Origin: Bacteroidota bacterium
GTDB lineage: Bacteria > Bacteroidota > Bacteroidia > Bacteroidales > UBA12481
Assembly: GCA_018669475.1 (NCBI GenBank)
Contig: JABHCC010000010.1
Location: 1-64,000 of the forward strand
Direction of reading: 5' to 3'
Length of the DNA stretch: 64,000 nucleotides
Shown: piece after piece, positions 1-6,838 of the stretch
Position numbering within the stretch: the stretch's first letter is position 1
How the letters are laid out: each line of letters begins with the position of its first letter
Notes under the pieces: generated by a model
Seen by the model: the letters and a program-made list of their open reading frames with translations, nothing else
Databases searched by the model: none
What the model was told of the DNA's origin: nothing
Made by a program: the position numbers and the translations under genes

Positions 1-74
1 ATAAAGATATTAAAAAAAAAGGTATTTCATATTAAATATGATATCTGTTTGACGAACAGACATTAACTATTTGA

Positions 75-683
75 TCAATGGTGTAATGGAATTTTAAGAG
101 CTATAATAGCTTTATTAAGCTTATGCCAATCTTCAATCTGCTCCTCACGTGATCGAATCAATCTAACTAATCTACTAGTGCGATATAGTGGAAACAACTT
201 TCTACCATACCATTCCGTATTTTTGCCTACTGCTGAACTCATGGAATTACACCCATGATTCTCAATAATTTTAAGTGCTTTTAATGCCTGAAATCCAATG
301 GTGCATACAATCTTAGGATTAAACATATCAATCAAATGTTTAAGATTTCCTGCACAATGATTTCTTTGCAGGGTCGTAATAGGATGCTTGCTTGCAAATC
401 TTTTGGGTAGGCACAGAACACTTTTGGTAATGAACAAATCCTGAATATCACACCCCGGTACTTCTGTATACATCATGTTAAAAAACTCAATAGAAGGATC
501 AGTATCAGGATTAATGGTTAGATAACCTTTAGCGGGATCATAATTAGGTGCTTCCAACACGAACAATAATTCGGTATTTCTAGGTTTGGTTTTCTGTATA
601 ATTGGAAATGCTCCAGAATCAAGAATAGAATGATCACGGCACAAGCTGCATCGACTTATTTCGTCTATATAAGATTCCCACAT
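75..683 (-). CDS. Divergent uracil-DNA glycosylase superfamily protein
   Basis: The 202-residue product has four cysteines (C12, C15, C91, C110) spaced much like the [4Fe-4S] ligands of type 4 uracil-DNA glycosylases; the canonical family member at 30039-30632 has C16, C19, C88 and C104. The segment LFVLEAP at about 40-46 sits where family 4 has the GEGPG water-activating loop, so that motif is altered here. CTIGFQALKAL at 127-137 matches the family's core strand and helix. It probably binds DNA or uracil through an iron-sulfur UDG fold, but the changed active-site loop makes glycosylase activity uncertain. It lies on the distal side of the neighbouring recombinase and may be cargo of that element. 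Confidence 0.6.
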   Translation of the reverse strand: MWESYIDEISRCSLCRDHSILDSGAFPIIQKTKPRNTELLFVLEAPNYDPAKGYLTINPDTDPSIEFFNMMYTEVPGCDIQDLFITKSVLCLPKRFASKHPITTLQRNHCAGNLKHLIDMFNPKIVCTIGFQALKALKIIENHGCNSMSSAVGKNTEWYGRKLFPLYRTSRLVRLIRSREEQIEDWHKLNKAIIALKIPLHH

Positions 684-1223
684 TATTTTTAGGCGGTTGT
701 TCTATAAGTAAATCTATGGCTAACTACTTGAATATCTACTCTAAATGCTGATGAATGTGTGAAGAGATGAGATTTTATGTTGAATGTGTGCAGAAGAATT
801 ACAACTGGCATTCAAATATTGAAGATAGTTGGCGGTGAAACATCACCTAGCCTTATCTATCGATCATTTATCATGAGAAAAGCTTTCTATTTCTTCTATG
901 GAAGCCTTTTTCAATCTAAATCGCTTACTCTCAGTGCTTAAAAATTTCCTGAAGTTATTCCTCACATTATACTTTACCCAAATAAAGTGAAAAGTTTGAA
1001 AAAAAACAGATTAATAATAGTTTAGCTGTCTGACTAGTGTAGACACTTCAACCACAGGTCAGGATCTCAATAATCAAGTTTTGGTTTTGGTCAAATCAAT
1101 TTTCGTTTTTATGTATCAAGTCCTTGAAATTATGAGATTTTAACTTGAGGCCAGAACTTAATTCCACATTTTATATCGGGCTATTTTGAAATCCTTGGCA
1201 CTGACAGTCCATTCCTTTTATCC
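684..1223. other. AT-rich gap with one coding-like remnant
   Basis: No complete gene is visible. On the minus strand from about 1000 to a TGA at 864-866 there is an open stretch whose translation contains VRNNFRKFLSTESKRF, with coding-like composition and no obvious start. It vaguely resembles the core-binding helices of tyrosine recombinases, so it may be the tail of a decayed integrase or of another gene. The rest looks like ordinary AT-rich intergenic DNA. Confidence 0.25.
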
Positions 1224-2435
1224 TCATCCCAACAATTGATCAGTAAACATCCTCTTCACCTCATCATCAAAAGATCCTAGATAGCTCTCCGTTGTGCTCA
1301 AATTAGAATGCCCTAGTTGCTCTGAGATAAACTCCATTGATGCCCCAGATCGCTTTAAAATGGTTACATGTGAATGACGTGCTACTGATGTTGTCACCTT
1401 CTTTGTAATACCCACCTTTTCGGCAATAATCTTCATCCATTTATTTGTCACGTGGATGAATTGCCCGTAAGATTCGATTTGCACCTCCAATGTCGTATTT
1501 GGTTTTAAAATCGGAAACACAAACTCCTTAGGTTCCGCCGAACCACTCCCCCACTTTTCAATTACTTTTTGAGCATATTCATGAATTGGAACATGGACTG
1601 GCTTTTGCTGTGTTCTGCTTGTTAATTTAGTTTTTGCACGGATAAAAGTGATGAAGCCATCTTGCAAGTTCTCATTTCTCAAATAGGCAATATCCTTAAA
1701 ATTCATCCCACCACAGAGGTAACTAAAGAACCAAAAATCTTTTGCCCGGTCTTCGAATGTTTTCGGCTTTGGCTCATATAAAAACAATTTATTGATCTCC
1801 TCCATTGTAAGAGACTTCTTAATATTCTTTGAAGCGGGAATGATATACTTCCTCCGTCCAAATGGGTAGTGATCCCTAACTGCAAGGCCTTCATCAATGG
1901 CGATGTTATAAATGGATCTAAGGGATCGCATATGAATTCCAACGGTTGTCATAGATCTTCCTCGCTCTTCCATCCACGCTTCGTATTCGCGCAAGAATCC
2001 TGGATTCAAATCAGCTAACTCGGCATCACTTCTGAACTTTTTAAACGAGTTGCGAATGGATTGATAAGACAAGGCTGTCTTCACTCTTCTTTCTTTTTTC
2101 ATCTGGTCGATGTACAAAGTGAACCGATCATACAGTGACCGACTTCCTCGGGCTGGATCTCCTTGGTATTTTTTTTCAAAATCATAGAAGGAAAAACGGT
2201 CCATTTCTGAGGTGATTTCTTCGGCCCAAACCAGGGAACGAAGCAATTCCATCTGTAGATTTTTATTCTTCCCAGCTGCTGCCGGATCCATGATTCGGTC
2301 AAATTTTTCCTCCGTCATGTACTTTCCCAGTGGGTAGTACTTCTGTCGACCCTTGTGTGTAACTCTCAGTTTTACAGGGTACTTACTGTCATTTGTAATC
2401 CTTCTTTTATCACAAATTATTGCTATTTTTGCCAT
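1224..2435 (-). CDS. Tyrosine recombinase / integrase of the Bacteroidota type
   Basis: A site-specific recombinase of about 403 residues. The N-terminus (MAKIAIICDKRR) is the arm-DNA-binding domain typical of Bacteroidota integrases, followed by a SAM-like core-binding domain (around SYQSIRNSFKKF) and a C-terminal catalytic domain with ARHSHVT, LGHSNLSTTESY and the nucleophile tyrosine. The first catalytic arginine position reads GMNFKDI, so arginine I appears to be replaced, as in IntDOT-like enzymes. I chose the ATG at 2435 because it begins the conserved MAKI segment; an upstream in-frame start at 2471 would add 12 atypical residues. The gene points away from the tRNA-fragment site at 2691 and has repeated TTTGCATA sites upstream, the usual integrase-attachment arrangement. 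Confidence 0.9.
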   Translation of the reverse strand: MAKIAIICDKRRITNDSKYPVKLRVTHKGRQKYYPLGKYMTEEKFDRIMDPAAAGKNKNLQMELLRSLVWAEEITSEMDRFSFYDFEKKYQGDPARGSRSLYDRFTLYIDQMKKERRVKTALSYQSIRNSFKKFRSDAELADLNPGFLREYEAWMEERGRSMTTVGIHMRSLRSIYNIAIDEGLAVRDHYPFGRRKYIIPASKNIKKSLTMEEINKLFLYEPKPKTFEDRAKDFWFFSYLCGGMNFKDIAYLRNENLQDGFITFIRAKTKLTSRTQQKPVHVPIHEYAQKVIEKWGSGSAEPKEFVFPILKPNTTLEVQIESYGQFIHVTNKWMKIIAEKVGITKKVTTSVARHSHVTILKRSGASMEFISEQLGHSNLSTTESYLGSFDDEVKRMFTDQLLG

Positions 2436-2447
2436 AAATAGTCCTTT

Positions 2448-2682
2448 TTTGCATATATGTATGCAAATCAAATATACGGATTAATTTGCATACATTGCAA
2501 TAGTCATAGTGGTTCTAGAGGATTTCATTTGCATATAATTTGCATATTTTTGTCTGAGTAAGCAAGATTTAATGGAATAAAACAAGACGAAATTGGCAAA
2601 ATTATCAACAGCTTAACCCATTGAACCACTGCCTAATACAGGCAAATAAAACCAAATTAAATTAAATAATAATGTATGCAAA
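2448..2682. promoter_or_regulatory. Candidate recombinase arm-type binding sites
   Basis: Six copies of TTTGCATA or its complement lie at about 2448-2455, 2460-2468, 2485-2493, 2528-2535, 2539-2546 and 2674-2682, in both orientations, between the recombinase start and the tRNA-fragment core. Their placement suits integrase arm-type sites and possibly autoregulation. Two further copies, at 4843-4851 and 5069-5078, follow the second tRNA fragment. The role is inferred from position and repetition only. Confidence 0.5.
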
Positions 2683-2690
2683 AAAGGACT

Positions 2691-2730
2691 GTTAATCAGA
2701 GGGTCCCTGGTTCGAGTCCAGGATGAAGCG
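2691..2730 (+). repeat. tRNA-Asn-like 3' fragment, copy 1 (attachment-site core)
   Basis: The sequence starts in a CT-GTT-AA anticodon loop, continues with TCAGA and GGGTC, and forms an intact T-arm (CCTGG, TTCGAGT, CCAGG). Seven acceptor bases ATGAAGC and a G discriminator follow. The anticodon GTT and G73 suggest tRNA-Asn. The upstream AAGGA does not pair with TCAGA, so the 5' half is missing. This is what remains when a tyrosine recombinase crosses over in the anticodon loop of a tRNA gene. Confidence 0.75.
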
Positions 2731-2742
2731 CGCAGATTATGA

Positions 2743-2776
2743 AACACTTACCTTATAAAACGGGTAAGTGTTTTTT
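2743..2776 (+). terminator. Rho-independent terminator after tRNA fragment 1
   Basis: A perfect 10-bp stem AACACTTACC/GGTAAGTGTT (2743-2752 with 2763-2772) is followed by a run of six T. The same stem and loop recur at 6601-6634 behind tRNA fragment 3, so the terminator was copied along with the tRNA 3' end. Confidence 0.85.
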
Positions 2777-2866
2777 CGTTTTGGGTGGGAGTTGCAAAGT
2801 TTACGCAAACCATGCTAGGGTTTGTACTTCATTTTGTAGTACTTCAGTATTTCCAAAATACCCATA

Positions 2867-2962
2867 TTAAAGGTATGATCTCGAAAGAAATAATTCTATC
2901 TGCTCTTCAAGAGTTATAACCCACTCTTCATGAGGAGTATGCGGTGGATAGAATTGGCTCAT
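2867..2962 (-). CDS. Small ORF of 31 residues behind a partial leader repeat
   Basis: An ATG at 2962 opens a 31-residue frame (MSQFYPPHTPHEEW...) ending in TAA at 2867. It is preceded by the GTGCGAGCTCCATCCG core that also stands in front of five full genes in this window, which is the only reason to list it. The product is not recognised; it could be the truncated start of a lost gene. Confidence 0.25.
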   Translation of the reverse strand: MSQFYPPHTPHEEWVITLEEQIELFLSRSYL

Positions 2963-2990
2963 TTGTCGGATGGAGCTCGCACATACAAAG
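2961..2990 (-). repeat. Leader repeat, partial copy (R1)
   Basis: On the minus strand it reads CTTTGTATGTGCGAGCTCC and then ATCCGACAAAT, matching the gene-proximal core of the repeat described at 19177, 21110, 31682, 36918 and 58708. The distal part is not conserved and the start-codon arm of the hairpin is absent. Confidence 0.6.
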
Positions 2991-3010
2991 TGTATCTGTA
3001 AAATATTCAG

Positions 3011-3145
3011 TTGTCGATGAATCGTATTGCTGAGTATATTGATGGTTATGTATTTGCTGATTTCAAGAAAAACTATAAAACAGTTGGCGCAGTAATCAGA
3101 AACTTTGAGATAATCGGCGAGGCGGCAAAAAGTCTTTCAATACAA
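3011..3145 (+). pseudogene. Truncated HepT-like (DUF86) toxin remnant
   Basis: The frame reads MNRIAEYIDGYVFADF and later AVIRNFEIIGEAAKSL, the central helices of the HepT/DUF86 family of HEPN-domain toxins. The usual first 20 or so residues and everything after EAAKSLS are missing, including the C-terminal RxxxxH catalytic motif. The frame then runs antisense into the end of the beta-lactamase-like gene, so the break near 3145 is probably an insertion or deletion junction. No MntA-type nucleotidyltransferase partner is seen. It is not expected to be functional. Confidence 0.65.
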
Positions 3146-3156
3146 ACACTCAAATT

Positions 3157-4509
3157 TTATTTTATCATTCTCGCACGATTAATAATTCGTCCATCCACGT
3201 TTCTTTTCTGTATTTCTATATTATTGTCATTGTCTAAAATAAAATCATACTTTATTTCAGAATATTCTTGAAAAAATTTACCCTCTGCTTCGGGATATAA
3301 TGTAAATGTTCCTATTCCATCACCAGCTACTTTTATGGCGCCTGCTTCTTTAGAAATAGAAACAATTAGACCTCTTCCATATTGATCTTGATACTCACCT
3401 ACATATTTTTCTAAAATTTCATTCGATAGAGTTACTCTTTCGGGAATATTAGAAATCTTGTATATACAATCGAAAATTTCATCCCCAATTATTTCTTTAA
3501 TAACATTCTCCCAAATTGATCTCCCATTATCACCATTAGTAAAAACGACTACACCTCTTTTTGAGTGCGGCAGGAATATACATACGGCATTTACACCATT
3601 ATCTGTGCCTCCATGAACTAGTGCATACTCTCCACCAGGCAAATTTCTGACTATCTCCCAACTTAATCCTTGCTCAAAACTTTTTGTTGAATTATTCTCG
3701 GAGCTTATCATCTCATTTAAAATGTCTGCTGAAAGTTCTGAACCATTAATTACATCGATTCCAAATTTACAATAATCTCCAACTGTAGTCAGCAAACTTC
3801 CCGCTGCATTTAGACCATAGCTCTTTGATGTTGCTGGACTATATAAGTTCCCTTTATAGTCATGCCAGAAAGCAAATCTTGATTCATCCATATTTTTATC
3901 CCAATAATATCTGGTATCCTCCATATCGAGTGGTTTAAATAATACAGAATCAGATAATTGCATAAACGATTTTTTGAACTTGCTTTCCAAAGCCTTTCTT
4001 AAATATTCAAATCCTTCTCCTGAATATTTATAATCTGTTCCCGGCTCAAATTCAAAAGTCAATTTCCCTGATTGATTCATACGGCGCCAGTTAGTGAATC
4101 CAGTCTGATGCCTTAGTACATGGCGTGTAGTCAATTTCTTATGCAGTGGATCATTGCTAATATCTGGATCAATCCAGTAATGAAAAAGAGGTTCGTCAAG
4201 ATCCCATTGCCCATTTTCGACTAATTTTAAAGTCAACATTGCCACAACTGGTTTGGTAAGTGATGCTATATTAAATATGGCATTATCTGGTGCAGGAATG
4301 TCCTTTTTAAGTTCTCCAATTACATTTGCGTACTTGACTTTGCCGTCTTCTATTATTCCAATTCCAGCTGCTGGCACATTATTTTCGCTTAACCAATTTT
4401 GCACCTTATTATTAAAATTCAGATCTGATTTAGTATCAATTTGTGCAGTATTACAACTTGTTATTATAACAGCAGAAGCTAAAATTCCTTTTAAAAATTT
4501 CGTAGTCAT
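3157..4509 (-). CDS. Serine hydrolase, beta-lactamase (class C / PBP4-like) family lipoprotein
   Basis: A 450-residue exported protein: the signal ends in VIITSC, giving a lipidated C19. The beta-lactamase fold follows with SLTK (S83-K86) as the SxxK nucleophile motif, YSG at 162-164 in the Tyr motif position, and HGGTDNG in place of the KTG box. A C-terminal extension of about 100 residues resembles the lipocalin-like domain of such hydrolases. Members act as esterases, D-aminopeptidases or peptidases as often as true beta-lactamases, so the substrate is unknown. The gene is alone between tRNA fragments 1 and 2, and its 3' end abuts the broken HepT remnant, suggesting arrival by recombination. 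Confidence 0.85.
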   Translation of the reverse strand: MTTKFLKGILASAVIITSCNTAQIDTKSDLNFNNKVQNWLSENNVPAAGIGIIEDGKVKYANVIGELKKDIPAPDNAIFNIASLTKPVVAMLTLKLVENGQWDLDEPLFHYWIDPDISNDPLHKKLTTRHVLRHQTGFTNWRRMNQSGKLTFEFEPGTDYKYSGEGFEYLRKALESKFKKSFMQLSDSVLFKPLDMEDTRYYWDKNMDESRFAFWHDYKGNLYSPATSKSYGLNAAGSLLTTVGDYCKFGIDVINGSELSADILNEMISSENNSTKSFEQGLSWEIVRNLPGGEYALVHGGTDNGVNAVCIFLPHSKRGVVVFTNGDNGRSIWENVIKEIIGDEIFDCIYKISNIPERVTLSNEILEKYVGEYQDQYGRGLIVSISKEAGAIKVAGDGIGTFTLYPEAEGKFFQEYSEIKYDFILDNDNNIEIQKRNVDGRIINRARMIK

Positions 4510-4703
4510 ATATATTTAGGTTTTAGTTTTTTGAATTTAATACAAAGACGATATAATATATCAAGTGCTACACTTACACTCATGATATCATAAGCGTTGC
4601 GTCTTAGTTAAAAGATTTTCAATTGATTATATTCAGTGGACACTAGTGCTATCGAATAATGAAATTTTCTATGGGCACAGTGAAGTATCTAGGTTGTCGT
4701 ATT

Positions 4704-4792
4704 ATTAATCAGAGGATCCCTGGTTCGAGCTTAGGGAGAAGCGAAGCGAACGATCTCATGAGGTCGAAGACCGGATAGTCTAGGATGAAGCG
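4704..4792 (+). repeat. tRNA-Asn-like 3' fragment, copy 2, with 49-bp T-arm insertion
   Basis: TTAATCAGAGGATCCCTGGTT matches copy 1 up to TTCGAG. The next 49 bases (4730-4778) are an insertion, after which TCTAGGATGAAGCG resumes the tRNA 3' end. The insertion contains CGATCTCATGAGGTCG, which can pair over 7 bp, and AAGCGAAGCGAA. It destroys the T-arm, so this is not a working tRNA end. The upstream half of the tRNA is missing. Confidence 0.7.
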
Positions 4793-4804
4793 CACAGAGA
4801 ATCA

Positions 4805-4840
4805 AACCGTTACGAAGGTCAAACTTGGTAGCGGTTTTTT
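4805..4840 (+). terminator. Rho-independent terminator after tRNA fragment 2
   Basis: Stem AACCGTTAC/GTAGCGGTT (4805-4813 with 4828-4836, one G-T pair), then six T. The stem sequence differs from the terminator behind copies 1 and 3. Confidence 0.7.
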
Positions 4841-5179
4841 CATTTGCATACCTCTGAAAAGTCAGCTAAATTGCCAAAATCATTCATTATTCTCTGTGTT
4901 ACAGATTATTGCATAGCGCATGAAGCCCGACCGCAAAACTGCAATAGCCAGGCTTCATTTCAGGCAAAATTTGCTCCTATATCCCTATGAATAAACTCAA
5001 TACTCAATCCGGCCAAGTGCCTGATCAAGCTCATAACGCTTATAGTAAACTGCTCACTTACCTGTTCTGTATGCAAATATGTACCCGGATTTTGTCCAAC
5101 TATGTAGTAGAAATTCCGACTCCTCAGAGCACCTCATGCTGGAAGTTAAAGCAATAATGCTATGTTGTTGATAAAGTTC
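4841..5179. other. Intergenic gap with arm-site matches and a degenerate direct repeat
   Basis: It contains TTTGCATAC at 4843-4851 and GTATGCAAAT at 5069-5078, the same motif as upstream of the recombinase. It also has a repeat at 5110-5160 that is roughly 70 percent identical by eye to 6237-6287. No gene is visible. Confidence 0.4.
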
Positions 5180-6172
5180 TCAATTTCGCTTATTGATAAG
5201 ATTGACCACCACCTTGGTCATTGTTTCCTTTTCTTCTGGTTTGCTCACGGCAATCATTAATGTGATGGCTACCAAGGCATTGTCAGGAATCCGTTTTCGT
5301 CCGTCTTCATCCCTTAAGGCCCCATTTCTTTCAAGAAAATACAAAAATAGAAATGCGGCAATTCGTTTATTCCCATCGGAAAACGAATGATTCTTTGTTA
5401 TGAAATAGAGAAGGTTTGCTGCTTTTTCTTCAATGCTTGGATAAAGTTCCTTGCCTCCAAAAGTTTGATAGATAGTGGCGATTGAGCTCTGAAACGACTG
5501 ATCCTTTTCATGTCCAAACAAATCACTATTCCCATGAGTCTTTTTTGCCATCAGGATTTGGCTTATTGCTTCATCGTATGTTAATTGGTAAGTCTCCTTT
5601 TCAGATGTATCCTGGATTTCAAGTTTCTGATAATCGTATTGATCCAGGATGTCTAAGGCGTAGGCATAATCTGAAATGATTTTGAGTAGGCCTGTGCTCT
5701 CATCTCCCGTAAGGTTTTTGTATTCTAAAACGTTTCCCAGAATTTTTACAGCTTCTTTTAATTGGCTTAACTCTTTGTTCTGGAGGGATAATCTCTTCTT
5801 ATCAATTGCATATCCTTGTATCAAGTACTCTTTTAAGATTCTATTTGCCCATTTCCTGAATTCGGTACCTCGCTTGGAATTGACCCGGTATCCAACAGCA
5901 ATAATAACATCAAGATTGTAATAATTAACTTTTCTGTGAATTTCTCTTGATCCTTCTTGTTGAACTTGTGCAATTTTTGCACAAGTTGATTCTTTCTCTA
6001 ATTCATCTGACCTGTAAATATTAGAAATATGTTTAGTAATGGAGCTTCGATTAGTGTCAAATAATTCCTCGAGCTGATACTGATTTAACCAAACCGTCTC
6101 ATCTTCAAGTTTCACTTGGATTTCAGTTAAGCCATCAACTGAACTAAATATTTCGATCTTACTGTTTTTCAT
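5180..6172 (-). CDS. RhuM-Fic/DOC fusion protein
   Basis: The 330-residue product has an N-terminal RhuM-type domain (about 8-135), with VWLNQYQLEELFDTNRSSIT and the later FRKWANRILKEYLIQGY signature. The C-terminal Fic/DOC domain carries HSFSDGNKR (H262-R270), which fits the HxFx(D/E)GNxR AMP-transfer loop with lysine in the variable position. Fic domains modify hydroxyl side chains with nucleotides or phosphate; RhuM domains are found in toxins and mobile elements. No separate antitoxin gene is visible; the RhuM half may control the Fic half. It is the only gene between tRNA fragments 2 and 3. Confidence 0.9.
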   Translation of the reverse strand: MKNSKIEIFSSVDGLTEIQVKLEDETVWLNQYQLEELFDTNRSSITKHISNIYRSDELEKESTCAKIAQVQQEGSREIHRKVNYYNLDVIIAVGYRVNSKRGTEFRKWANRILKEYLIQGYAIDKKRLSLQNKELSQLKEAVKILGNVLEYKNLTGDESTGLLKIISDYAYALDILDQYDYQKLEIQDTSEKETYQLTYDEAISQILMAKKTHGNSDLFGHEKDQSFQSSIATIYQTFGGKELYPSIEEKAANLLYFITKNHSFSDGNKRIAAFLFLYFLERNGALRDEDGRKRIPDNALVAITLMIAVSKPEEKETMTKVVVNLINKRN

Positions 6173-6236
6173 GATTTTAATTCAACATAAAGATACAGAA
6201 AGTGATAATTATTATTAGTAAAAAGGAGTCATTAGA

Positions 6237-6287
6237 CATTCCGGAGTCTCTGAGCACCTAATGCCGAAAGCTAAAACAATATTAGGA
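6237..6287. repeat. Degenerate direct repeat (D2) upstream of RhuM-Fic
   Basis: ACATTCCGGAGTCTCTGAGC and the following bases resemble 5110-5160 (D1) on the other side of the RhuM-Fic gene and, more weakly, 8228-8262 (D3). All three contain TGAGCA or AGAGCA followed by CCTAAT-like bases. Their origin is unknown; they could be ends of a decayed element. Confidence 0.4.
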
Positions 6288-6503
6288 TTCTGCTGACATA
6301 CAGGTATTTATATCCAGAATACATTGTTCAATAGATTCCGGAAATAACTGTCCTTTTGAATCATATTGTCCACGTCTAATTGGAGACGACCGGAATCGGT
6401 ATTTTCTTGGATGATTTAGCCCCGATAATCTCTACTTTCAGCAAAGAAGAGAACTAGTTGATGACAAAAACACTCATTACGGGCAAGAAGGTGTTTATGA
6501 TTT

Positions 6504-6588
6504 GTAATCAGAGGGTCCCTAGTTCGAACTTAGGGAGCGAAGAGAACGATCTCATGAGGTCGAAGACCAAATAATCCAGGATGAAGCG
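6504..6588 (+). repeat. tRNA-Asn-like 3' fragment, copy 3, with 46-bp T-arm insertion
   Basis: GTAATCAGAGGGTCCCTAGTT begins the copy. A 46-bp insertion (6529-6574) occupies the same T-loop position as in copy 2 and shares CGATCTCATGAGGTCGAAGA with it. TCCAGGATGAAGCG then completes the tRNA 3' end. As in copies 1 and 2 there is no 5' tRNA half. Confidence 0.7.
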
Positions 6589-6600
6589 CACAGAGAATGA

Positions 6601-6634
6601 AACACTTACCTTATAAAACGGGTAAGTGTTTTTT
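6601..6634 (+). terminator. Rho-independent terminator after tRNA fragment 3
   Basis: The stem AACACTTACC/GGTAAGTGTT and T run are identical to 2743-2776. The following GTTGCAAAGTT also resembles the flank of copy 1, so the duplicated block extends beyond the terminator. Confidence 0.85.
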
Positions 6635-6838
6635 CATTTTAATGGGGTGTTGCAAAGTTCTTGCAAGGTTTTGGGTTGATTTTGTGTGTAGAAAAGACTT
6701 TCTCCGTGCTACAGGAAGTTCTCATCAACAAAACGGAACATCCATCCACAATACCCCCATCTTCAAACAATGCCAACCTAACCATTTCATAATCAAAGAA
6801 TCTATTCCTATATTCAGACCAACCTTAACACCGGAACT

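Noticed and set aside
2691-2730. Complete tRNA gene
   Set aside because: The anticodon-stem partner, D-arm and 5' acceptor strand are missing; only the 3' half is present. The same holds at 4704 and 6504.
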